The notes under the pieces were generated by a model. It searched no databases and was not told the DNA's origin. It worked only from the letters and a program-made list of their open reading frames with translations. Positions 55,601 to 64,000 of a stretch of DNA of 64,000 nt are shown here, in pieces (within the stretch, counting starts at the first letter, position 1; the number at the start of each line of letters is the position of its first letter). The stretch is from CBCOTE01 sp965112965 (GTDB lineage: Bacteria > Desulfobacterota > Desulfovibrionia > Desulfovibrionales > Desulfovibrionaceae). The position numbers and the translations under genes are program-made. The stretch spans positions 1 to 64,000 of the forward strand of contig CBCOTE010000019.1 in assembly GCA_965112965.1 (NCBI GenBank), read 5' to 3'.

Positions 55601-56131
55601 GGCTGTGCCTGTCTAACGATCAATGGGTTTGTTAATCAGACGGTCTCAAATGGTGTATTCCGTCTAGCCATAAGGTATCGTTACCGATGTGAATATGATA
55701 AATTCATAATATAATTTATAGTGGCATTATTCAGATTCAGCCCAGTGCGACAGTGTCCTGAACAGTCCTGTCCTTACTGCCGTAGCCCTGGATCTTATAG
55801 AATATTTGATAGTTTAGTTTAAGTCTGCAATTAGGGGCGTGGATAAAAAAGAGCTACGTTGTGAAGTACGATGTCGCGTATAGTAGCTTCATCCAATAAG
55901 GCCTGTAGCTGGGCATCGGCGAATTTGTTGATATTAAACATTTATAATACAGTCCATTTTGTCGCATCAAGATGTAGAGCCTTGCGGATCGTTCGGGCTA
56001 CGTGGCTTGGCCCTGGGCGTCAGCTACGTCGGCCGTAGCCTGTCCATACATATTTATGCTGGTTTGCTTTTGGAGGTAGCCGTCGCGTAGGCAGATCTTT
56101 TTTTTGGTGGAGCTGGACGCCGCGAGTTATG
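49615..56131. other. Longest gene-free stretch, about 6.5 kb
   Basis: No intact gene. A plus-strand frame of 157 codons at 51291-51764 contains hydrophobic stretches (for example VLKILSITLYLFIIRM) but starts at a TTG without ribosome binding site and matches nothing I know; it may be a membrane-protein remnant. A plus-strand trace at about 53900-54160 may be a PilZ-like remnant (separate entry). The only C7 run of the window lies at 50676-50682. Confidence 0.45.
53900..54160 (+). pseudogene. Possible PilZ-like domain remnant
   Basis: In one plus-strand frame, ATFQSISNMGCRFFFVEPVD, LLDIGVICYSVHQQ, RVDEVKALLLASHKERSF and SRGCSYYIPAGTDGL follow one another in the order expected for a PilZ domain (D.S..G...........G......, then a second strand pair, then V.....GC.F). 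PilZ proteins bind cyclic di-GMP. No start signal is present and the frame upstream is broken. Weak evidence; a profile search is needed. Confidence 0.25.
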
Positions 56132-57115
56132 TTATTTTTCACGGTTTAGTACATATTGGAGTGAAAGTCCGAGTAGCTCAGACTCACGTCCTGTGGGGAA
56201 GTGTTTGAGGGCCTCTCTGGCCGATTCTAAATACCGGGCCGCTACCTCCCTAGTGCGGAGATCGCAGCCCGTTGCACGTACTGCAGCCACGGCCTCGATA
56301 ACGATATTAGACGTAAAGGTGTGGCCCTCCTTTGCCTCAGCTTTAGATCGATCCATCAGGCCTTGCCGCTGGGCCGGGGCCAGAGTGGCTAGGTACAGGA
56401 GTAGCGGCAGGGTTATCTTGCCTTCTGCTAGGTCTGCGCCTACAGATTTACCTATGGTCTCGGTTGTGCCGGAGTAGTCCAAGGCGTCGTCCACCAGCTG
56501 GAAAGCGATGCCCAGATTGAGACCAAAGGTCGCGGCGGCTGCCTCTAACTCTGTTGAGGCGCCGGCCAGTATAGCCCCGCAGCGGCAGGCTGCTTGGATC
56601 AGGTAGGCTGTTTTGCCGGCTACAATATCTAAGTAGTCGGCTTCGGTGAGCTCCAGGTTTCCGGCGGCCGCTATTTCGGCGATTTCGCCGGTCGTCGTGC
56701 GTAGGATGGCCTCGGAGATGCATGACGTTAGACGTGGTTCGCCATATTCGGCCATTAGTTGGTTGCCCAAGGCCAGGAGGGCGTCTCCGGCCAATATGGT
56801 CTCGGTGAGGCCATGTATTATATGCGCTGCAGGCAGACCGCGTCGTAATTTTGCGTCATCAAGCACATCGTCATGCAGCAGGGTGGCAGAGTGGAGAAAT
56901 TCCAGGGAACAGGCCATAGTATAGGCGGTGTCGGCTGCATGGCCCATAGTTCTTGCTGTGAGCAGGGCTAGCATGGGTCGTAGCCGTTTGCCGCCAGCTT
57001 GCAGTACGTAGCGTACCACGGGCTGGACAAGGGGATGTAGTCGGACGGTTTCGGCCTCAAGCACTGCGTTAATGCGTGGTTGTTCCGCTTCCATATATTC
57101 GAGAAAGGCACGCAT
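56132..57115 (-). CDS. ispB: Long-chain polyprenyl diphosphate synthase
   Basis: A 327-residue trans-prenyltransferase. First Asp-rich motif DDVLDD (82-87), second DDALD (209-213), with GKTAYL near 168 and the lysine-containing end of the family (GKSVGADLAEGKITLPLLL). The residue five before the first Asp-rich motif is Ala (A77), which in this family leaves room for long chains; the product is therefore probably an octaprenyl-type chain for menaquinone or lipid carriers rather than farnesyl diphosphate. The exact length is not readable. No clear Shine-Dalgarno sequence at the ATG, but the N terminus is typical. Intact and monocistronic in an eroded region. Symbol by similarity to octaprenyl synthases. 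Confidence 0.85.
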   Translation of the reverse strand: MRAFLEYMEAEQPRINAVLEAETVRLHPLVQPVVRYVLQAGGKRLRPMLALLTARTMGHAADTAYTMACSLEFLHSATLLHDDVLDDAKLRRGLPAAHIIHGLTETILAGDALLALGNQLMAEYGEPRLTSCISEAILRTTTGEIAEIAAAGNLELTEADYLDIVAGKTAYLIQAACRCGAILAGASTELEAAAATFGLNLGIAFQLVDDALDYSGTTETIGKSVGADLAEGKITLPLLLYLATLAPAQRQGLMDRSKAEAKEGHTFTSNIVIEAVAAVRATGCDLRTREVAARYLESAREALKHFPTGRESELLGLSLQYVLNREK

Positions 57116-59818
57116 GATATTCTATAGTAGCTGCAATGTTCCCATCTTTGCAAGTATTTCTGACAGCCTGGGGTTATCGGTTAGAACGGAAAGGCGGTTG
57201 AAATGGGGGCAGATGGACTTGGCTGGGGCAGAATAAGACCGAAGGATGTACGTCCAGCAAAAGATGTAAAGCAAAAAAACCTAACAGGACATATTCGTTT
57301 GGCCTGGACTTAGCGTATAATATCGGCGGCCCAGTCTATTTAGGCCTATGGCTCCAAAAAAAATGTTTCCTAGGACAGTCGCCCAGTCGCCCTAAAGACT
57401 GTTTAGAGAAATTTATTAGGCCAGCCATAGTTCATGTATTTAGTGATTCCGCTGGTACGGCAGAAGCCATATAGACAAAAAATTTATAGATGATAGCGTA
57501 TTTATAGGTGTCCATTTTGAGTGCTGCCTTGAGAATACTCCGATGTCTCGTTAAATATTACAGAACGTTAAGCGCAGGTCCTGATATGGTTGGGTCGAGT
57601 TAGTTTAGTCGTTTGGCGCCATGCAAGAAGGACAAACGTGGGGGAGTAGTTCCAGATTAAGGCCACAATTTTTTTTGAATAAGACGTTGTATAGCACGAA
57701 TCTAGAAGCGTTTGGAGTTGAGATAGGACTTGACATGTTCTCGCTGTAGAAGGTGCCAAGATTGTTTTGTGAGAGTAGGCTACTTTTTAGTGGGTTGTTT
57801 GCTGCTTAGTATAGCTCGCCAGTTGTCTGAGATCAGGCGGTAGTTGTCCTGTTGTGTTCTATCGTGTGCCAGCTCTTGATACTGACTGAGATAATTGTAA
57901 TGCTCATGGTAATAAATTGTGAGGAGAAATGTGAGTCTACATAGCTTATACGTCGAATGCTCTTCTTGGCCTTATTGAGTAAGCCCAAAATAAAATAATA
58001 ACACTAAGAGGCTGATCCACTTAATCAGAGCTACGACCTACTCCATCGTCGATAAGGTGATGTTTCTGGTCAGGTGTATAATAGAAGAATCTCTTATGGC
58101 CTCCATGCTGAAATCTATCTGGATGCCGCTGGTCTGGTATGCGTGGGTGAACAGTGTTTAGGCAAAGATGTTGACTTAGGTCTCTATCTGTTGACGTTTT
58201 TTATATAGCTGCGCTCGATAGTTTATCACAATAGCTAAGTTTTATTAGGAGTGACTGGCGAAGTTGTCGTTCTTAAAGAAGAACTTTGAGGCGTTGAATA
58301 TCCACATGCCATGCTCGATTGTCCATCATCAGATTTGGGTCGCGCACTTACAGGCCGGACAAAATTTTATGGCAAAAGGTGTAGCGGTGTGTACAGTTTT
58401 TTGTCCCGAGAGGGCTAGCAGTTTCAAAGTGTTTGTGCCGCCTTCTTCGTCTCAGATTGGGTGATCCAGCCGCGGTATGTTTTTTTAAAGGAAGATATTC
58501 TTAGCCGGTAAGGGACTCTACCCACGGCCTCGATGAGCTCTGTAAGTTATTAATTATGGTCTCGGCGTGGGCTTCAGTCGTTAATCATATCTTTGGTTTC
58601 GCGGCACCAGTCTGGACCGAGGACGCCTTGGCAGTGCATCATAGGCCAGGGCCGTATTATTCGTTTGTCCCTTATTGCAGACCACGAAGTCTAGCTTTGG
58701 GTATTTTTTATAGTGCACACCGGGATAGCCGATGTGTGCAGCTTGCTAAGTATAGTGACGATTTAGACTCACCCCCTTGGTTACGCGGTAGACATCGGAG
58801 GCCCCCATATGCCTTCACAGTGAAGGCATCCAGGTATATGAAGATAATTTTGTGTTCTTAACGCATGCCTCAGTGTCGGCTAAGATTGGCTCTAGTATTT
58901 TGCTATCCATTATGGCACCTCACACCCCCCTACTTGCGAGGTTACAATATGGGCAAAATTGGTGTAAGGTACATGAAAACCATCTAGACGGGGTCGTGAT
59001 ATTATGTTCTAGAATAACTACGAAGATTTTTTTGTGGCGGTGCTAGCGCTATGTTGGCTGGGTGGGCCGTGTTACTAATGGGTTATCGCTGTCCATAGCG
59101 TAAGGCTTGACAGGTGATGCGCCAAGAGAGGTGATTGGCTAGATAGTTCAGGAACGGCTCTATCCAGGCAAGAAGTAATGTCGAATTGGTCAGCGGGCAT
59201 TAAAATGATGGACTAAAAATAGTAGAATATATAACTTTTCTCCAGTGGCCGGAGTCATTTTATTCAACGCTGCTGTAATCTGAGGAAGGGGCAGTATCTT
59301 AAATTAAAGGCACCAGGCTGGGTAAATCGATCATGGTTTTTTTATTGTAGAGTCCCGGGCTTACAATTATCAAGTTTGCATTGTCACGTAGGCTAAAGTC
59401 AGATGGTTTCGTATGGATTTCATTCGTTTTTTTGAAGAAGCGATTTATAATTAAGGAATACGAAAAGTACTTATTTTAGCTCTGATAATGTGTTCGGAAT
59501 AAGTGTCCTTGCTCTAGAAAATTCTAAGCCTTGGGCTGCGAATGGGTTCTACGAACATAGTGAGATGTATCCGGGCTTTGTTGAGATTGGCCTGTTCGAG
59601 ATGTCTTATAGGAAGAAGAATGCTACCACGTCATTTTTTGCCAATATTAACGTGGCCAAACAGTATCCTAACGTTATCGTATAAACCTAGGTTAATATAT
59701 CGAGGACGGCAACGTTTTTAAATATAAGGTTAAGGCAGTCTGGCGTTGCTGTAATTGTAGTTACAATCGTAATGGCAACGTTTTGCTGGGGAATTGTTTG
59801 GCCTGAGATTCGGCTTGA
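57116..59818. other. Decayed stretch, about 2.7 kb
   Basis: No intact gene. Plus-strand fragments at 58264-58464 (MSFLKKNFEALNIHMPCSIV, later FCPERASSFKVFVPP) and 58556-58861 look protein-like in places, without recognised family or start signals. Confidence 0.4.
58809..58829. repeat. Perfect 21-base palindrome
   Basis: ATGCCTTCAC and GTGAAGGCAT flank a single A: ten perfect complementary bases on each side. The centre is too short for an RNA hairpin loop, so it looks more like a protein binding site or a chance remnant. No intact gene lies next to it. Confidence 0.6.
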
Positions 59819-59833
59819 GATTCTAATTGAATC
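59819..59833 (+). promoter_or_regulatory. Operator-like palindrome upstream of desulfoferrodoxin
   Basis: GATTC-TAATT-GAATC is an inverted repeat with five-base arms, ending about 58 bases before the dfx start. It overlaps a possible TTGAGA (59815-59820) promoter -35 box. A PerR/Fur-type regulator site would be plausible for a superoxide-defence gene, but the match is short. Confidence 0.35.
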
Positions 59834-59891
59834 ATGCTATTTTTTTTGGGCTTAAGTACTTTAATTATCATCTTAACTAAGGAAAGTTTCT

Positions 59892-60272
59892 ATGACTAGG
59901 CAACTAGAAATTTACAAGTGTGAATTGTGCGGAAACGTTATCGAGATTCTGCATGCCGGTAGCGGCGAGCTAGTCTGCTGCGGCCAGCCCATGATCTTCT
60001 TGAAGGAAAACACTATAGACGCGGCTAAAGAAAAGCATATTCCGGTTTTTAAGAAGGTTGTCGAGGGTTACACAGTAAGTGTGGGCGCGACATTGCATAT
60101 TATGGAGACTAAACACTATATAGAGTGGATCGAGTTTATCGCCGACGGTAAGACTTGTCGTCAGTCCTTAAAGCCTGGGGACACGCCTGTAGCTACTTTT
60201 TTCATCCAGGCGAGTAAAATCATGGCCCGGGCGTATTGTAATATTCATGGCGTCTGGAAGGCTGAGCTTTAG
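59892..60272 (+). CDS. dfx: Desulfoferrodoxin (superoxide reductase)
   Basis: A 126-residue two-iron superoxide reductase, the full length of the Desulfovibrio enzyme (also called rbo). It reduces superoxide to hydrogen peroxide without making oxygen, using electrons from rubredoxin. All ligands are present: center I C10, C13, C29 and C30; center II H49, H69, H75, C116 and H119, with the active-site pair E47-K48 before H49. AAGGAAAG lies 6 bases before the ATG. It is followed by the rubredoxin gene and the remains of roo, as in Desulfovibrio. One of the few intact genes on the plus strand. Confidence 0.97.
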   Translation: MTRQLEIYKCELCGNVIEILHAGSGELVCCGQPMIFLKENTIDAAKEKHIPVFKKVVEGYTVSVGATLHIMETKHYIEWIEFIADGKTCRQSLKPGDTPVATFFIQASKIMARAYCNIHGVWKAEL

Positions 60273-60407
60273 GGTTGTGAGTTAGTAATATGGGTGTGTG
60301 CTGACGGCTTATTTGAAAGGCTGGTCGTCGATATTATATTAGAGGATTTTAGTTTCTATTGCTGTATATATTTATTTATAGACGAAAAATTTAAGGAAGG
60401 TAGTTTT

Positions 60408-60566
60408 ATGGATTTTTACGTGTGTAGTATCTGTGGCTACGAGTATGTTCAGGCTGTCGGTGATCCAGGTTCTGGAGTGTCGGCTAATACTCCTTTCGCA
60501 AGCTTGTCCAATGATTGGGTCTGTCCGATATGTGGCGCATCTAAATTTGAGTTTAGCAAGGCTTAA
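60408..60566 (+). CDS. rub: Rubredoxin
   Basis: A 52-residue one-iron electron carrier. The iron ligands are C6 and C9 (CSICG) and C39 and C42 (CPICG), with the aromatic core residues Tyr4, Tyr11, Tyr13, Phe30 and Trp37. The frame is open from 60294, but AAGGAAGG ends seven bases before the ATG at 60408, and this start gives the normal rubredoxin length, so I use it. It would pass electrons to desulfoferrodoxin and, formerly, to the rubredoxin:oxygen oxidoreductase whose pseudogene follows. 135 bases separate it from dfx. Confidence 0.96.
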   Translation: MDFYVCSICGYEYVQAVGDPGSGVSANTPFASLSNDWVCPICGASKFEFSKA

Positions 60567-60585
60567 AAAATGGAGGCAGTTATGC

Positions 60586-61640
60586 AACTTATCGCTCAAA
60601 TTCGACACATATTTTAGAACATGGCGGTCGTTTTTTTTCTGCCTTGAGGTATTATCTATATGTTTACCTGATTTAAGGTCATGAAAACTATGCTTTAGAT
60701 ATGGCTAAGGCCAATTTCAAGGGTGAGCTACCTTGCCGCTTTGTTTATCTGGGTAATTACGGGAGTATAGACTAACCGGCTGCCCACTGCTTAGAGCCTG
60801 ACCATGCCCTGCTACCTAGATAATATCGTGGTCGCAGTGAAGCCCCGAGAAAATTTGTCCACCATGGCGTGTGTTTTTGTTATGGCTCACTACCCATTAG
60901 GCCAAGGGTTGTGCGTGTCGGTAATTAAGAGCAGTGATACCATCTCTCCGGGTCCGTGTATGGCATACTTTCTAAAGATGCATATGCTCAGTGGACGGAC
61001 AATATTCCTATCTTTTCGAAGACAGATTATTTGTTTCTTAATATAATTTATCCAAAAAACATATCGTTTCTACCGAATACTTTGTCAGCGAGATGGATCG
61101 GGCGGGATTGTATAGGGCTACGTAAAAGTGCTATGCCAATGTCGTGCTTCCATAGCATTACGATAAGACTTTGGATCAGATCCGGACGTGCAGCTGGATG
61201 CGTACAGGCTGGTCACGAACTACAGATAGCTCTTTCGTGGAGACAAAGGCGTAGGTTTTGTCTTGGATACCTATAATATTTATTTTATAAGAAGTTGGCG
61301 GATAAGATAGCCATTGTCTACGATACTATATGGCGTCCTGCAGAGCAGCTAGTCAGGATTATCGCTATGAGACAGCGAGTCAAGGTCGTGAGTGCGCAAT
61401 CAATGCGGCTTAAGGCTAATAACTATAACACAGTAGTAATCCAAGATTTTTTGACGCCTCAATAATAATTATAAGCTCGTCTATGTATAACAACGGTATA
61501 CTCCCGATGCTATCAGTCCGTTATAATGGGGTCTGCAGTTTTCATAATAAGATCAGTGCAGCCTTTAGATTCTTTACGGCTAGAAAGGAGAGTCGGCAAA
61601 GGTTATTGCCGGATAGCTGCAAGATATGAGTTTTATTTTT
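60586..61640 (+). pseudogene. roo: Rubredoxin:oxygen oxidoreductase (A-type flavoprotein), decayed
   Basis: On the plus strand, in the place expected for roo. Reading across frames gives, in the right order over about 1 kb: ANFKGEL; LEPDHA (family HxExDHAG, first His lost); IKSSDTISPG and YFLKMHML (family TLSLGK...FYETRMLHWP); YANVVLP then KTLDQI (family YYANIV.P...TLK.IE); KIAIVYDTIW (family KVVIFYDSMWHSTE), RVKVVSAQ and YNNGILPMLS (family THNNGILP of the flavodoxin part); NKISAAFRFF (family NKIGGAFGSFGW). It contains stops and frameshifts throughout, including a TAA just before the metal motif. Roo reduces oxygen to water with electrons from rubredoxin. A damaged diiron site and many stops mean no function. 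Confidence 0.78.
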
Positions 61641-64000
61641 TTGTCCACATTGTCGCTGAAGCATAAATAGACTTCTGAATACGAAGCCTTTTGGGCGTTT
61701 CGTAGCCAAAGACAAGTCTGGTTATAGCCAGGGCTATAAAAGTAAAAACTATAGCTTAAGTTCGGCTAATCAGGGGCATACATCATATACTGTGCCGAGA
61801 ACTGGGTACGCGGTAGATTTTGTGTAACTGAAGGCCAACATAATATATATGCGCTATTTTTTTATATACAGACCCTAAGCTTTGCCTTCTGACCGAGTCG
61901 GCCGTGGTCACTCACGCGACCACTGTGCTGGATAAAATTTGAGACTCAGGTTTCGCGAGATGTTGGTCGGCTAGCCAATAAGAATATATTTGTTGGGCAT
62001 GCATTACGTCTCTGGAGTTTTTTTACCGTTCCTTGTGTCATACAGCGGCTGTATATTGAAGGTCGGCCGATGATCTTTATGATCACTTGAGGTTTGGGCC
62101 TGCACGAGGAGCATATTCTATAGATAAGTTGGTGGTCGTGCCCTGAGGATCTTGAGCAGATTGGCTGCGGAAGTCTGCTCGAACATTAGCCCGAAGTGGT
62201 AGTTAGCCGGCCTTTTGTCAGCCCGTTTTTTAGCATACGGCAGCTTGCGGTTGACCAGCAGCTACTGGTAGCGGATATGTCTTATTCGGAGTGGTCAACT
62301 TTAGTCGAAACTGCGCGTACGAATGGTTTTGCTACCGGACCACTAGGTAGCTATATCTGTCCTCCGCTGCTTTATCGGTTGGGTCTTTGGCTAGAGATAG
62401 CCTCTTAATTTATATTCGCACTAACTGAAAGTTTCATTTCGGCCTCCGCGGGACCTTAAGTAAGCTTACGATTATAGGTTCGCTGTATAGTTTAACTGGC
62501 CAGGCTGTTTCTGTCGGTACTTTTCACCTATGGCTGCCATGGTGATACTTGTCTCCGACGTCTTATTGTGGGTGCGCCTAGTGCCTTTTGGGATATATTC
62601 CAACTCCCCACCGCCTGGAAGTTTTTGTGGTCTTCCGACGCATCAGCGCATGTTCTTTGCTACGACCGGAGGAGACGGATCCAGATCTGGGGTTCTGTAT
62701 TATACCCGCCTGGTCTCCAGGTCAGCTTCTTAGTTTTGGCGAAAGGCGGAAAGGTGCGATCGCAGCGGTTCGTCAGCCTGAGGGCGTCACCTGGACTACT
62801 TTTTTGGCCACGGTAAATGCTTTTCAGACAAGAAGCGGATGTATGCAGATTCATTGTCGGCAGTGATTTGTTCTATATGGCATCTTTGATTGTGGCCAAA
62901 GGTGGTTGTTAGTTGTTCTGTATGTGCTACAGCATGGCACCTATATATTAGATCAGTTTGGGACGGCCTGGCATGAGAAAACAGTATAGTGGACTAAATT
63001 GTCTAGTCTGTAATAGTTCAAGCGTACTTGTTCTTTGATGTCTCAGTACATGATAAAAAGTAGAGTCCGTCGATATAGACAAAATAGTAGTTGCGGCGTG
63101 CTAAAGGTATGGTGAAGACTTATTAGATATTAATGCTGGCGTGGGAAGTTCTATACATAAGTCAGAATTTTGATTTATTTTTCAGAAATTATATGATATT
63201 AAGCTTGAATAACTTATATATTATATTCAGCTAGCAATATCTGCTAGATAGACTATGAGATCCTGCCTTTATACTTGCTAAAAAAATCTATCACAGTAAA
63301 TAGTATGCTGAGGTGCTGAAAAATATATTTTATTTTGTATTTCTGGCAGACATATTTATGTCAGGCCACGTTCGATTTACAGGACTATTTTTGCTAAGGT
63401 CATTTTTTTTGCCTTATGAATATGAAGGCGAGCTCTGGGTCGTAGCAGTTGATGGTCTGGGCGATGTCCACATACAGCCTAGACAATCTTGGCGCTGCTA
63501 TTTTTAAGGATGAGATAGTGTGGTGTGGCGTTGAGTTAGATATGGTTTTTAATTTGATAATATCATCTACTTTACGGGGCGCTACCGCCTGCCTTCTTGG
63601 CAGCGGCTATTTTTACCGAAAAAATATCCTTAGCATGTCATACCATAAACGTACGGTGGGACAGCATAATTCTAGCGATTTTGATGCAACTCGACTTCTT
63701 CCTAGCTGCATCGCCGTGTTGGTCCCTTCCCGTTTTCCATCACGTTGCGTTGACGGATTTAGTATTAATTCCGTTTGGTAAGTCACTGCTTTTAGGAGAG
63801 CTGCCGCAATGCCGTGGCGTGGTGGGTAGACACCTTTTTGAGACAGAGCCTTAAGGCGACCTATCCGCATAAGGTCGGTCCAAGCCTGATCTTGATTAAT
63901 ATCTGGTTGGATCTGGGCCAGGGATAGAGGTTAGCCACTTAGTCGTGGACTTTGTAGTGGCCGACAGGAGGGGTAGTAGTTAAGCTGAAACAGGTAGATC
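61641..64000. other. Decayed stretch at the end of the window
   Basis: No intact gene. A plus-strand fragment at 62196-62408 contains RQLAVDQQLLVADMSYSEW and, later, ARTNGFATGPLGS; the order recalls the C-terminal end of lipoyl synthase (..LPV..YV.P..F..L...A...GF..V.SGP..RSSY), but only weakly. Fragments after 63300 (for example YEYEGELWVVAVDGLGDVHI) look protein-like without recognised family. Confidence 0.35.

Noticed and set aside
60294..60407. Upstream extension of the rubredoxin frame
   Set aside because: The extension has no rubredoxin similarity; the ATG at 60408 has a strong Shine-Dalgarno sequence and gives the normal length.
1..64000. A recoded stop codon to explain many interrupted frames
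   Set aside because: Intact genes end in TAA, TGA and TAG in normal places without internal stops, and the broken genes also contain frameshifts and TAA/TGA. The standard code fits.
1..64000. CRISPR arrays, insertion sequences, prophage genes
   Set aside because: I found no regularly spaced repeats, transposase motifs, terminal inverted repeats with target duplications, or phage structural genes.

Overview
The window looks like part of a bacterial chromosome in advanced erosion, from a Desulfovibrio-like (Desulfovibrionales) organism. The assignment rests on three gene arrangements read directly: desulfoferrodoxin followed by rubredoxin and the remains of a rubredoxin:oxygen oxidoreductase; yicC, a RemA-like DUF370 gene, gmk and pyrF packed in one operon; and an SMC/Rad50-type ATPase with a metallophosphoesterase of a style I associate with Desulfovibrio. 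Intact genes plus two tRNAs add up to roughly 16 kb of 64 kb. The rest is stop-rich DNA in which decayed genes can still be read here and there. A recently host-restricted symbiont is the simplest explanation, but this is inference.

Layout. 1-5 kb: no gene, then a penicillin-binding protein 1A pseudogene and a decayed membrane-anchored protein. 5.1-8.5 kb: a tight four-gene operon coding for a Rad50-like ATPase split into two proteins, an Mre11/SbcD-like phosphoesterase and a small coiled-coil protein. 9-11.4 kb: cysQ and a membrane-anchored coiled-coil protein. 11.4-17.6 kb: mostly empty, with a few remnants. 17.6-26.4 kb: recJ, the yicC-DUF370-gmk-pyrF operon and mnmA. 26.5-30 kb: a long hairpin, a chemoreceptor pseudogene and a DUF5684 pseudogene. 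30-36 kb: a radical SAM protein, and a GT-C type membrane glycosyltransferase paired with a small partner. 36-56 kb: almost no genes, apart from one exported hypothetical protein, tRNA-Pro(CGG) with a clear sigma70 promoter, and tRNA-Leu(TAA). 56-57 kb: a polyprenyl diphosphate synthase. 59.8-61.6 kb: desulfoferrodoxin, rubredoxin and the roo pseudogene. 61.6-64 kb: decayed DNA.

What remains covers DNA repair (split Rad50/Mre11, RecJ), nucleotide and RNA metabolism (PyrF, Gmk, YicC, MnmA, CysQ, tRNAs), isoprenoid carrier or quinone side-chain synthesis, and superoxide reduction. What is decaying is a bifunctional cell-wall synthase, a chemoreceptor, the terminal oxygen reductase of the rbo-rub-roo operon and envelope proteins. 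This fits an anaerobe that has lost motility and part of its envelope biology but still protects its DNA and handles superoxide. Almost all intact protein genes lie on the minus strand, while the plus strand is rich in G and T and carries nearly all long G runs.

The best candidate for a little-described system is the split Rad50-Mre11 operon (5109-8478). The ATPase head is encoded as two polypeptides. The N-terminal half ends just after a single CPLC zinc-hook-like motif and has a series of about 40-residue repeats where a long coiled coil would be expected.
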